From Hyphomicrobiales bacterium (lineage in GTDB: Bacteria > Pseudomonadota > Alphaproteobacteria > Rhizobiales > JAJFHB01): a DNA stretch of 64,000 nucleotides. The translations under genes were made by a program, and so were the position numbers. Every line of letters starts with the position of its first letter. Positions within the stretch are counted from its first letter, which is position 1. The notes under the pieces were generated by a model, which searched no databases, was not told the origin of the DNA, and was given only the letters and a program-made list of their open reading frames with translations. The stretch spans positions 1-64,000 of the forward strand of contig JAJFHE010000032.1 of assembly GCA_021775755.1 (NCBI GenBank). Reading direction: 5' to 3'. This document shows, in pieces, positions 1 to 8,225 of the stretch.

Positions 1-78
1 GCGCAACAGCGCCTCGCGCTTGAACTCGGAACTGAAACGTTTGTATCGACGTTTTGCCTTCGGTTTTGGATTCTGCAT
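1..78 (-). CDS. IS3-family transposase OrfA, N-terminal part only
   Basis: Only 26 codons are visible, beginning MQNPKPKAKRRYKRFSSEFK. The basic N-terminus followed by FSSEFKREAL is the usual opening of IS3/IS911 OrfA, which carries an N-terminal helix-turn-helix that binds the element's terminal repeats. A GGAGG ribosome site lies 6 bases before the ATG on the minus strand. The rest of the gene, and the OrfB DDE transposase expected after it, lie outside the window, so it cannot be said whether the copy is intact. Confidence 0.7.
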   Translation of the reverse strand, partial: MQNPKPKAKRRYKRFSSEFKREALLR

Positions 79-124
79 CTGACACCTCCAAGCGCTCATA
101 GCGCCTCAGTTTAGGTGTCCACCA
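1..124 (-). mobile_element. End of an IS3-type insertion sequence, running off the window
   Basis: The first 78 bases encode the start of an IS3-type OrfA on the minus strand. Just outside it, read on the minus strand, comes TGGTGGACACCTAAACTGAG (ending at 124), which starts with TG as IS3-family terminal repeats do. The exact tip (121 or 124) cannot be fixed because the other end and the target duplication lie outside the window. From 125 to 317 I see no gene. Confidence 0.55.
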
Positions 125-317
125 AACAAGGGCAAAACCACATTATCCACTCGCTAGGGTTCGCACGAGAACGTCTCGAGTCGGGTGCTGACCGGACATC
201 CTCCGGAGCGGTGTCAACGGTTCGCGTTTATGCGTACACGGGTTGGATTTGCAACTCGATTTGGGGAGGGAAATGGCCGACACTATAGTCAGTATACCAA
301 TCGGGAGACGGTCAGAG

Positions 318-641
318 ATGAAAACGAAACAGTTGCTGTTGGGTTGCGCCCTCGCGGCCGTTCTGACAACGCCGGCCTTTGCCAAAGACCTGTCCTTTCT
401 TCTGACGAACCAGAGCAGTGCCGGTGTGGTGGGCTTTTACGTCAGCAATACCGGCTCGAGCGAGTGGGAGGAAAACCTTCTCGAAGGTGGGATCCTCGCG
501 CCCGGCTATGAGATCGACGTTGTCATCGCCGATGGATTGGCGACCTGCCAGTACGATATCCGCACCGAGTTCGAGGGCGGCGACAGCTTTGAGGATTACG
601 ATCTCGATCTCTGCGAAATGGGCGGTTACGCGTTCGAGTAG
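318..641 (+). CDS. Small exported protein of unknown function
   Basis: The 107-residue product starts MKTKQLLLGCALAAVL and has a clear Sec signal peptide cut after AFA (about residue 22). The mature part is about 85 residues, acidic, rich in Gly, Ser and Glu, with two cysteines that may pair (in the ATCQY and DLCEM stretches). An upstream in-frame start at 243 would bury the signal peptide behind 25 extra residues, so 318 is preferred. Such proteins are periplasmic or secreted; I recognise no named domain. It stands alone between the IS end and a convergent oxidoreductase gene. Confidence 0.6.
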   Translation: MKTKQLLLGCALAAVLTTPAFAKDLSFLLTNQSSAGVVGFYVSNTGSSEWEENLLEGGILAPGYEIDVVIADGLATCQYDIRTEFEGGDSFEDYDLDLCEMGGYAFE

Positions 642-666
642 CTGCAAAACCGGGACACGTCCCGCT

Positions 667-2712
667 TTACGGCTTCGTTATCGACACTTCCGTGCTGTGC
701 ACCGATGTGCTTTGCCCCATGTCGGATTTTTGCGGGACGTGCAGCAGATTGACGTTGGCGCCCGAGGGTTCCCACATCGGCCAGCGGCTCTTGTGGGTTA
801 GAAGCGTGCCGCGCGGTACGATGTCGTCGACCTGTGCTGTGAAAGAGATGTCCCCGCCGCTGTTGGAAAGGGTCACCCGGTCGCCAGAGCCTATGCCGTT
901 TTCGCGTGCATCTTCTGGATGAATGGCCACATGGGCATCGCCCATCATGGTGCGCACATGCGCATCGTTGCCATGGCTTGAGTTCATCAGGTGTTTGTCC
1001 GCCGGAGACAGCAGCCGGAAGCTGCCGCTCTCCGGTTGCTGGTCGGCATCGGGCCGCGGGGTGAGGGGCAGTCCGTCGGCGCGGGCGCTCTCGCTGGCTA
1101 TCTCAATGCGGCCGCTGGGGGTCGCGAAGTCGCCATCGGCCCAGAGCACCATCGGCTCTTCGCTCAAATAGGCCCAGCCGTTCTCCTTGAGTTCTTCCCA
1201 GGTGACGCCGGCGCCGCATTTTTCCAGCATCGCGTCTATCATCGCCTGGTCGTCCTTGAAGAGCGCCGGTGCCGTGAACCCCATTTTCCGGGCGAGGCGG
1301 CGGAAGATTTCCTGATTGGGCAGGGCCTCGCCCATGGGCTCTGTGCATTTCACCTGCGGACCGATCATCAACTGGAAATAGTTGGCGCAGAGATCGTCGA
1401 ATTCGAGGAAGCTTGCGGCGGGCAATACGATGTCGGCATAACGGGCCGTGTCGGTCATGAAGCAGTCGACGACCACGGTGAAGAGATCGTCGCGCGACAG
1501 GCCGCGCCGGGTGAGTGCCTGTGCCGGGTTGGAGGCGAGCGGGTTGCAGTTCCAGACCATGTAGGCGCGGATGGTGTCCGGATCCTGCAGGAGTTGCGGC
1601 ACATCCATCTGGCTGACGGTTTGCGGGGGCGCGTCCGCGTCGTCACTGGCGTCGTCGGCCTCGAAGCGCGGCGACGCACCGCGCCGGGCGCCAATGCCGT
1701 AAGTGTCGTTCAGGTAGTAGGCGCCGGTGCCCGGTTTGCCGATATTGCCGGTAAAGGCCGGCAGCATGGTGCAGGCGCGGAAAATATTACCGCCGCCGGT
1801 CTGGCGCTGCAGTCCCTGTCCGAGCCACATGACGGAAGGGCCCTCGGCATAGAGCCGGGCGGCGCGTTCGATGTCCGCCGCCGGAACGCCGGTGCATTCT
1901 TCGCCCCATTGCGGTGTGCAGTCGGCAATCGCGGGCGAGACATCGTCGTACCCAAGCACATGGTCGCGAATGTAGCCGCGGTCGATGAGACCATCGCGCT
2001 CGATGACATGAGCCATGGCAAAGGCGAGTGCCGCGTCGCTGCCGGGGCGGACTTGCAGATGAAGATCCGCGTTGGCGGCCGTCTCGTGGCGCACCGGGTC
2101 TATAACGATAACCTTCGCTTTGCTTTCGCGCAGCCAGTAGCGGTCGACATGCGGAGCGCAGGCCGACGGGTTCGCGCCCCACACCAAAATGCAATTACTG
2201 CCGGCGGCGGTTCGCGGGTCGAAGCCGTTGACCGAAGAACCGAAGACATAGTCCCAGGCGACGTGTCCGGCCTTGTTGCACACCGTGTCGGGGTCGATTT
2301 CGGTGGCGCCCAGATGATCGAAAAACCGCCCGGGAAATCCGCCGGCAATCATCGAACAGGTGCCGGTGTAGTGGGTGTGATGAATGCTCCCAGCACCGTG
2401 CGCGTCAACGATGCCCTGCAGGCGGGATGCGACCTCGTCGAGAGCTTCGTCCCAGGTGATGCGTTCGAATGCGCCGCCGCCCTTGGCGCCGGTGCGGCGC
2501 ATCGGAAAAAGCAGCCGCGAATTTTCGTCCCGCCACGCCCCGTTATAGGCCGCCGAACATTTGCCGCACAGGGGGCCACGGTTCGACGGATGGTCGGGAT
2601 TGCCGGCGACGCGGGAGATCTCGCCGTCGCGCAAAACTACGGAAATCCCGCAACCGTCGTAGCAGTCGCGCGGGCACGCGGTATTGACCGTAACCTTGCC
2701 GCCGCTCTCCAT
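667..2712 (-). CDS. Molybdopterin oxidoreductase of the DMSO reductase family
   Basis: The 681-residue protein has the layout of soluble DMSO-reductase-family enzymes: an N-terminal [4Fe-4S] domain with cysteines 13, 17, 21 and 49, then the molybdopterin domains, and a C-terminal molydopterin-dinucleotide-binding beta barrel (about residues 560-680). Cys145, in the stretch DPDTVCNKAG, falls where NapA and formate dehydrogenases have their Cys or Sec molybdenum ligand. There is no Tat signal, so it should be cytoplasmic. No partner electron-transfer subunit is adjacent. The substrate cannot be told; homologues are annotated loosely as formate dehydrogenase- or thiosulfate reductase-like. Confidence 0.85.
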   Translation of the reverse strand: MESGGKVTVNTACPRDCYDGCGISVVLRDGEISRVAGNPDHPSNRGPLCGKCSAAYNGAWRDENSRLLFPMRRTGAKGGGAFERITWDEALDEVASRLQGIVDAHGAGSIHHTHYTGTCSMIAGGFPGRFFDHLGATEIDPDTVCNKAGHVAWDYVFGSSVNGFDPRTAAGSNCILVWGANPSACAPHVDRYWLRESKAKVIVIDPVRHETAANADLHLQVRPGSDAALAFAMAHVIERDGLIDRGYIRDHVLGYDDVSPAIADCTPQWGEECTGVPAADIERAARLYAEGPSVMWLGQGLQRQTGGGNIFRACTMLPAFTGNIGKPGTGAYYLNDTYGIGARRGASPRFEADDASDDADAPPQTVSQMDVPQLLQDPDTIRAYMVWNCNPLASNPAQALTRRGLSRDDLFTVVVDCFMTDTARYADIVLPAASFLEFDDLCANYFQLMIGPQVKCTEPMGEALPNQEIFRRLARKMGFTAPALFKDDQAMIDAMLEKCGAGVTWEELKENGWAYLSEEPMVLWADGDFATPSGRIEIASESARADGLPLTPRPDADQQPESGSFRLLSPADKHLMNSSHGNDAHVRTMMGDAHVAIHPEDARENGIGSGDRVTLSNSGGDISFTAQVDDIVPRGTLLTHKSRWPMWEPSGANVNLLHVPQKSDMGQSTSVHSTEVSITKP

Positions 2713-3118
2713 AGTGTGCCTCTCGTGGATGGTTATGCCCGTCGATTTTCTGCGAGGAATGATGGACTTCGTGTCCTTCAGGCGAAAGAGCCAATCGGAA
2801 CCGCCAGTGCCGGACCAATTTCAGAGCGGGCATGACGGGCCGGCGCGACCGGGCCAAGCGGCGGCGTTGTTGCCGTTCAATCCGCACCGCGGCTGGAGGC
2901 ATACGCGGGCACAGCGCATAATGGCGTTACAAGCCGCAAGTTCGGCGCCTATCCCTGCAGTTTGCGTTTCCGCGAGCTGACCGATTGAGGGGTCGACGGA
3001 TCTGTCCAACAGCGGATCGCACAGGATGTGAATTTGCGTGCGGGGCCCAGTCATGCTGTCATGCAGGGCGAAGCGGAATACCGTGACATGCGTCAGCGCC
3101 AATCAGGAGGTTGAGACA
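2713..3118. other. Intergenic region between divergent genes
   Basis: About 400 bases separate the start of the minus-strand molybdoenzyme from the plus-strand transglutaminase-like gene. It must hold both promoters, but I see no strong palindrome or terminator. Short open frames on both strands here do not look like protein. An AGGAGG ribosome site sits just before the ATG at 3119. Confidence 0.4.
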
Positions 3119-6007
3119 ATGTCAGTTTGGCTCCTAGCACGCCATATATTGGTCTACACGCTCAGTGTTTCCGTGGTCATTGCCACAACGCCCATTCCGA
3201 GCCGTGCGCAATCCGGCTCGGCTTCCGACACACCGGCGTGCAGCCTGACCGGCAGCTGGCAGAGTACATTCGGGCCGCTGACCTTCAAGGAGCACCCCGT
3301 CGACAGCTCCACCGGCGTGATTGCGTCTTCACCGGTCGAGGACGGCGATGGCGGCCCTGAAATCGGCATAGACATCACAGACGATGCACTTGCCTTCAGC
3401 GCGACTTATGAAACGCCGGACGGCGTGGGGCGGATCGATGGCATTCGTTCTGGCCTGACCCTGAACGCCAGATGGTACCGGCCGCCGACGTTCAAAGACG
3501 GCGATGCGGGCGGGCTCGTGCTTACACTCGATGCCGGCTGCACGTCGCTGGCCGGACAGACGACAACGCAAGGTGGAGACGCGCAAGCTGAATGGTCGGC
3601 GGAACGCGTGCAAGTTGCCGAAATCGAAAGCCCCGATCTTGCGCAAACGATGGAGCTTGATGCCGGCTCGCTCACCGGGGTGCGCGATCAGCTTCAGGCG
3701 CTGGTTTCCGGCGCCGATGTATCGCGGTTTGATGTCGCGGCGCTGGCGACCCGGTTGAGCGGCGTGGAGGAAACCTACAACCACGTGCGCGATGGCTACG
3801 GCAAGGCGGTTTATGATGGCGTCTTGAGAGGTGCGAGAGGAGTGCTTCTCACAGGTGCCGGCAACGCCGTGGATCGTGCACTTTTGCTGTCGAACCTGTT
3901 GCGGGCGCAAGGCATCGAAACGCAATTTGCCCGTGCGCAGCTCTCGGACGAACAGGCGCTAGCGGTTGTGGCGGCATCTTCGTTCGCCCTGCCGGCGGCC
4001 AGTGACGCAGCGCCGGCCGGCATCGAGAACTTCGCCGCCCAGCCCGATGGCGATGCTACTTGGCTTGCCGGCCAGGAGTTTCAAGCGGATACGGCACGGG
4101 TCGTCGATGCAATTATCGACGCATCGCCTGCCGATCTTCCGGCCTGGCAGGCCGGAGCCCGGCTTGATGCGGCAAAGCAGGCCGCGGCGCAGCATGTGTG
4201 GGTCCGCGCCAGCGTGGACGGCGAGTGGGTCGATCTCGATCCGACGTATCCGGGCCTTGCGGCAGGTGAGACGATCGTGGAAGCGGAAACGGTTTCAGAC
4301 GCGTTGCCTGAGCAGGCGTATCACAGTCTCGAAATCAACGTCCGCATCGAACAACTCAAAGAAGGTGCGATTTCGGGGAGCGCGGTCGCGGTATGGGTCC
4401 TGAAACTGGCCGATATCATGGGAGCGGGCGCCCCGACACTTGCGTTGACGCTCCAGCCGGTCGATACGCCGCAAGACCCGGGCGCCGCGCTTCCTCTGGC
4501 GACATCCGGGCAGGCCGCGGCCGGCCGTCTTGACGCCCTGGCGAATTCCTCCACCGTTTTTCAGCCGATCCTGACGCTTTCAACCGGTGAAACCGAAGTC
4601 GGCAGACCGTTCGATCTCAATGGTAACGTCCTGCCGCCCGACGCGCTGTCAAGACTGACGATGCCGCTGGCCGGTGCGACTGGAGAGGCATTCGGCATCG
4701 CAACGGACGCGCTCGGCGGGCTGTTTGGCACACCGGCCGCACCCGAGCCGCCCGACGAAGGCGCGTTGACGGGGGTGTGGCTGGAAATCCACCAGGTCAG
4801 GCCGGATGGCACGCGACGTGTAAATGCGCGTGCGCTGGTGGACCGGATCGGTCCGGAACTGCGGGCGGCAGGCGGCGGTGCGGTACCGGAATTGACGCCG
4901 GCCGGTTCCGATGTGGTGTCAAAGCTGCTTTCGCTTCACCGAATTCAGGCGCTGTCGGGCCCGCTTTCACCCGAATTCATTGCCCTGCAGGCAGCCCGGC
5001 AGGCATTGGCCCGTATCAGCTCCGTTCTCGGCGTAGCCGCCCGGCCCACCGCAAGCGGTACGGTGAATGCCGCGGAGTTTACCGGCAACACCGGCGCGGC
5101 GTTTGAACTCGTGGGACTGGCGCAGGCCATGTATCAGGCGGTCGCGGAGCTGTCGGCGGCAACGGGCGTCATACCTTACCAAACCGGAGCGGCCGTCATT
5201 GCCGACCACCTGGCGTTCAGCCTGCAAAGCGACAGCGACGGGCGCATGGTCTACACCGTCGATGTCATGACCACAGGGGTGTCGGGCTTCACGCCGCAAG
5301 CTGAAAGCGGGGATGCCATTTCGCGGTTTCTGACGTCGGTTGGCGTTTACCTGACGGGACTGGAAGCGCGCATGGATCCGCCCATGCCTCGGGGGGTGTG
5401 CTTCAACTGTCCGCCTCCATCGAAAACGGGTTCATTTGCGGCGACCCTGGCGCAAATGGATGATGACGGTGCGATGATCTGGCTGACCGGCGATGCGGCT
5501 TTGCCCGATGAACTGTCCGGCGAACTCAGCGCATCGGAGCGCCTGTCGGTTGCCGGGCTTCGTACTGAACGCGACATGATCACGTTCTCAGGCGGGGCCG
5601 CAGAACATGGCGCGGTTGTTTGGACAATAGACAGGGAAACCGGCGTGCCTGTTGGCAGGGACCTTGGTGGTTATGGCAGCACGCAGTCGGAATACGCCAT
5701 CATCCTTGCCAAGACGATTGCCTACATGCTGCCGCTGTTCGCCGGGTTCTTCGGAGGCCTGGCGAGTTGCTACAAGTTCGGCAGCAGCGATTTGCCAAGC
5801 GGGTCATGTTTGTTGTGCGCCGCCTTAGTGGGGCTCGCATTCGAACTGGCATTCGTTGCCTGGTGGATCGCCCCGGCGGCGGGCGCCACGTTTGCGGTAG
5901 GATCCGCTGAGGGGTTTTACGCAATGTTGTTCGGCTGGAGTTCCGGGTCGGGGTTCGGCGTGGCCTCGGGCGGGCTTGCCGTTTGTGCCTACGCCGGTCA
6001 GCAGTGA
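3119..6007 (+). CDS. Large exported transglutaminase-like protein lacking the catalytic Cys
   Basis: The ATG at 3119 follows an AGGAGG site and starts a Sec signal peptide (residues 1 to about 32, ending IPSRAQ). The 962-residue product then has a small beta-rich domain (about 37-160) and a transglutaminase/protease-core fold: the stretch GNAVDRALLLSNLLRAQGI around residue 250, then His359 in HVWVRA and Asp374 in DLDPT. In active members the position of Ala250 is a cysteine, so this copy keeps His and Asp but not the nucleophile. The last 100 residues are very hydrophobic and glycine-rich, with two to three likely membrane segments. It converges, 15 bases apart, on a VWA-protein gene. A binding or scaffold role at the envelope is inference. 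Confidence 0.6.
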   Translation: MSVWLLARHILVYTLSVSVVIATTPIPSRAQSGSASDTPACSLTGSWQSTFGPLTFKEHPVDSSTGVIASSPVEDGDGGPEIGIDITDDALAFSATYETPDGVGRIDGIRSGLTLNARWYRPPTFKDGDAGGLVLTLDAGCTSLAGQTTTQGGDAQAEWSAERVQVAEIESPDLAQTMELDAGSLTGVRDQLQALVSGADVSRFDVAALATRLSGVEETYNHVRDGYGKAVYDGVLRGARGVLLTGAGNAVDRALLLSNLLRAQGIETQFARAQLSDEQALAVVAASSFALPAASDAAPAGIENFAAQPDGDATWLAGQEFQADTARVVDAIIDASPADLPAWQAGARLDAAKQAAAQHVWVRASVDGEWVDLDPTYPGLAAGETIVEAETVSDALPEQAYHSLEINVRIEQLKEGAISGSAVAVWVLKLADIMGAGAPTLALTLQPVDTPQDPGAALPLATSGQAAAGRLDALANSSTVFQPILTLSTGETEVGRPFDLNGNVLPPDALSRLTMPLAGATGEAFGIATDALGGLFGTPAAPEPPDEGALTGVWLEIHQVRPDGTRRVNARALVDRIGPELRAAGGGAVPELTPAGSDVVSKLLSLHRIQALSGPLSPEFIALQAARQALARISSVLGVAARPTASGTVNAAEFTGNTGAAFELVGLAQAMYQAVAELSAATGVIPYQTGAAVIADHLAFSLQSDSDGRMVYTVDVMTTGVSGFTPQAESGDAISRFLTSVGVYLTGLEARMDPPMPRGVCFNCPPPSKTGSFAATLAQMDDDGAMIWLTGDAALPDELSGELSASERLSVAGLRTERDMITFSGGAAEHGAVVWTIDRETGVPVGRDLGGYGSTQSEYAIILAKTIAYMLPLFAGFFGGLASCYKFGSSDLPSGSCLLCAALVGLAFELAFVAWWIAPAAGATFAVGSAEGFYAMLFGWSSGSGFGVASGGLAVCAYAGQQ

Positions 6008-6022
6008 CGTGCGGTATTGGGT

Positions 6023-7513
6023 TTATCGAGACGGCTTGAACACCACCGCGCCATTTTCCCGCGAGAGCTGAAGAACGGTCTGTCCGCCGGCGAGGACCTC
6101 GACTTCGCCCAGCGCGGCGCCGGCCAGGTTGTCGATCTCGACCGCATAGGTGCCGGGGGGAATTTCAACCGGCGCCGCCCCGACCGAACCCTGCGCGACA
6201 ATCTCGCCAATCGCATTCCGTACAGTGAATGTGAGCTTGAGTGCCTGTTCGATGGCGCTCCGCAGACCCTCGGTGTCGCGTGCATCGAGATAACTACCAC
6301 CGGCGGCGCCGGCGAGGTCTTCAAGAAACGCGCGGGTTGCGCTTTCGGTAATGTCGAAACCCACTACGTGAGCGCGAAAATCGATGCCTTTGGCCACGAG
6401 GGCCTGAACCACGGCGGGCGGATAGAGTTTATCGGTTGGCGCCGTCGCGCAACTCTCGATGCCGTCGCTGATCAGCACCACGAGCGTTGCGGCTCCAACG
6501 TCCTGCAGGTCTTCGCGGAGTGCCGCCAGCGAAAAACCGATCGGCGTTTGTCCGCGCGGAGAGATGCCGTCAAGTGCGGCGATTACGGCACCGCCGTTGC
6601 CGGGTGCCACGGGAACCACGAGCTCCGAGTCGCGGCAACTTTCGGCGGTGCGCTGGCGCGATACGCGGTGGCCGTAGACGCGCAATCCAACGGCGACATC
6701 GTCCGGCAAGGTGCCGATCGCGTCACGCAGCACATCGCCCGCAACTTCGGTCTTCGGCCGGCCATCGTCAACTCGGCCCCACATGGAATTCGATGCGTCG
6801 AGGATGAATTCAACGCGTGCGGCGCTGGCCAGCGCCGGGTCGTCCGCCTCAACGGAAATGAAACCCGGGCCGCTTGCGACCTGAACGGAACCAATGGCGC
6901 CGACCGCATCGATGTCGGCTCCCGGCCAGCTTGAGCCGCACGCCGTTCGCAGGTCCTGAAGGCGCACGAAAGAATACTGGGTGCTCGGCTGCGCGTGGCC
7001 AGCGATGTCGACGATGGCCGTCGCGCCCTTGATTTCACCGATGCCGATCCACTCGTTGCCGTGTTCGGATATCCAAAGATCCGTGCCTTCCACATCGCTG
7101 CCGATCTCGAACACATAAAGGTCCGGGCCATCGACATCGATCAGGGCATTATCGGTAAACCGCAACGTCAATGTGCCTCCGCATCCCAAAGTCACATAGT
7201 TCTGCGCAACGCTCGTGTTGGTGCTGACGGCAGGGTCCCAGTCGGGGGGGGCGAGAGACTTTTCCGGGAACCGAACAAGTTCAATCGGCTTCGGGTCGCC
7301 CATCTCGTAGGCAACGACTGCATCGGCGAAGGAAATGTCGCCCTGCGGAAAGCAGACCTCGACGCCGCGGTCTTCGTAGCAAGTGGTCTGTGCCGACGCG
7401 CCCGGTGGTGCGAACAGCGAGAGCGCGGCCCAGAGCAGGACCAGAAGCGGGGTGCCTCCCGGAATGAGCGTTCTTTTCCCGGTGATCCTGATCATCAGCC
7501 AATCCTGGTTCAT
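6023..7513 (-). CDS. Exported von Willebrand factor A domain protein
   Basis: This 496-residue protein has a signal peptide (cut near residue 42, ASAQ), an N-terminal beta-rich domain with a cysteine pair (C45/C54) that includes the stretch LYVFEIGSDVEGTDLWIS, then a VWA domain from about residue 232. The metal-dependent adhesion site DxSxS is intact: Asp239, Ser241 and Ser243 in DASNSMWG. A C-terminal carboxypeptidase-regulatory-like beta domain (about 425-496) follows. It probably binds a protein partner in the periplasm. A second ATG at 7495, with AGGA 8 bases before it, is an equally good start. The convergent transglutaminase-like gene could supply a partner, but that is a guess. Confidence 0.75.
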   Translation of the reverse strand: MNQDWLMIRITGKRTLIPGGTPLLVLLWAALSLFAPPGASAQTTCYEDRGVEVCFPQGDISFADAVVAYEMGDPKPIELVRFPEKSLAPPDWDPAVSTNTSVAQNYVTLGCGGTLTLRFTDNALIDVDGPDLYVFEIGSDVEGTDLWISEHGNEWIGIGEIKGATAIVDIAGHAQPSTQYSFVRLQDLRTACGSSWPGADIDAVGAIGSVQVASGPGFISVEADDPALASAARVEFILDASNSMWGRVDDGRPKTEVAGDVLRDAIGTLPDDVAVGLRVYGHRVSRQRTAESCRDSELVVPVAPGNGGAVIAALDGISPRGQTPIGFSLAALREDLQDVGAATLVVLISDGIESCATAPTDKLYPPAVVQALVAKGIDFRAHVVGFDITESATRAFLEDLAGAAGGSYLDARDTEGLRSAIEQALKLTFTVRNAIGEIVAQGSVGAAPVEIPPGTYAVEIDNLAGAALGEVEVLAGGQTVLQLSRENGAVVFKPSR

Positions 7514-7548
7514 TACTCAGGCAGTGTCCACCGGATCGGGATGCGTGA

Positions 7549-8103
7549 TCAAGTCTGCGGCGACCCGATCTCCGCAGTCAATTCTTCAATCGCATCGGCG
7601 AGATGCACCTCTGCAATGGCGTAGTCGCCACGCTCGACGCGCATGTGGTGCGCGAGCCGGAGGACGTCTGAGTGGGTGAAGCCTGCGGGTGGATCGAACT
7701 TGTAGCAGGCCAGCTCGATCAGCTGGCCCAGCGGTTCGCGGAAATAGATTGAATCCATGAACCCGCGGTCGATTTCGCCGGTATTGGCGATGTCGTGCTC
7801 TTTGAGGCGCTCGACCGCGAGATTGTAAGTGGCGCGCGATACGGCGAAGGCGAGGTGGTGCAGATTGCCCGGCTCGTTCGGGTTCTTGGTGGCGTCGGGC
7901 TTGCGGTCCTCGCGGGTGAAGATGGTGATGAGCCGTCCATCGCCCGGGTCGAAATAGAGGTGATGGACATCGCGGTCGTCGAGATTGGGCTGTTCGAACA
8001 CGAATGGCATGCCGAGCACGCCCTCCCAGAAGTCCATCGATGTCTGGCGGTCGGCTCCATTGAGCGTGATGTGGTGGACACCTTGTGACTGCAGTTTGCG
8101 CAT
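7549..8103 (-). CDS. VOC (glyoxalase/bleomycin-resistance fold) family protein
   Basis: The 184-residue product shows paired beta-alpha-beta-beta-beta modules of the vicinal oxygen chelate family. Likely metal ligands are a His in GVHHITLNG near residue 11, a His in NLHHLAF near 82 and a Glu in LIELACY near 130. The family includes glyoxalases and ring-cleaving dioxygenases; the substrate here is not evident. It was probably once the gene directly downstream of caiD, because a second copy of its first 15 codons remains next to caiD at 10456-10502. Its first 47 coding bases lie in a 169-bp repeat. Confidence 0.8.
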   Translation of the reverse strand: MRKLQSQGVHHITLNGADRQTSMDFWEGVLGMPFVFEQPNLDDRDVHHLYFDPGDGRLITIFTREDRKPDATKNPNEPGNLHHLAFAVSRATYNLAVERLKEHDIANTGEIDRGFMDSIYFREPLGQLIELACYKFDPPAGFTHSDVLRLAHHMRVERGDYAIAEVHLADAIEELTAEIGSPQT

Positions 8104-8225
8104 GGCTTTCCTCCCGGTGCCGCGACAGGAGCGGCTAACCGGTTATAGCGCTGCGGCAGCGTTGGTGTCTAACGGCCCTTCCAGACCGGGTCGCGGTCTT
8201 CCGCGAAGGACTTCGGGCCTTCCTC
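8057..8225. repeat. 169-bp direct repeat, copy A (left of the ATPase-nuclease insertion)
   Basis: Bases 8057-8225 match 10456-10624 with, by eye, five differences in 169. The repeat is made of the 5' end of the VOC gene, the short VOC/caiD intergenic spacer and the last 18 codons of the caiD-like gene. The two copies bracket about 2.2 kb holding one gene. Four of the five differences are silent in the affected reading frames, so the copies look like functional alleles that diverged before being joined, not a fresh duplication. Confidence 0.9.
8169..8225 (-). pseudogene. Remnant of the 3' end of the caiD-like gene
   Basis: Read on the minus strand this encodes EEGPKSFAEDRDPVWKGR and a stop, the same C-terminus as the intact caiD-like gene at 10568-11350 except for one Gly-to-Asp change. 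Its other codon differences are synonymous. It lies directly upstream of the intact VOC gene and is a left-over from the duplication that accompanied the insertion. Confidence 0.85.

Noticed and set aside
991-2835. A 614-codon plus-strand open frame
   Set aside because: It lies opposite the molybdopterin oxidoreductase gene, which has clear cofactor motifs. Long antisense frames are expected from the GC-rich codon pattern, and its own translation shows no domain.
2821-3102. A 93-codon minus-strand frame upstream of the transglutaminase-like gene
   Set aside because: It covers a promoter region, lacks a ribosome site and shows no protein-like pattern.
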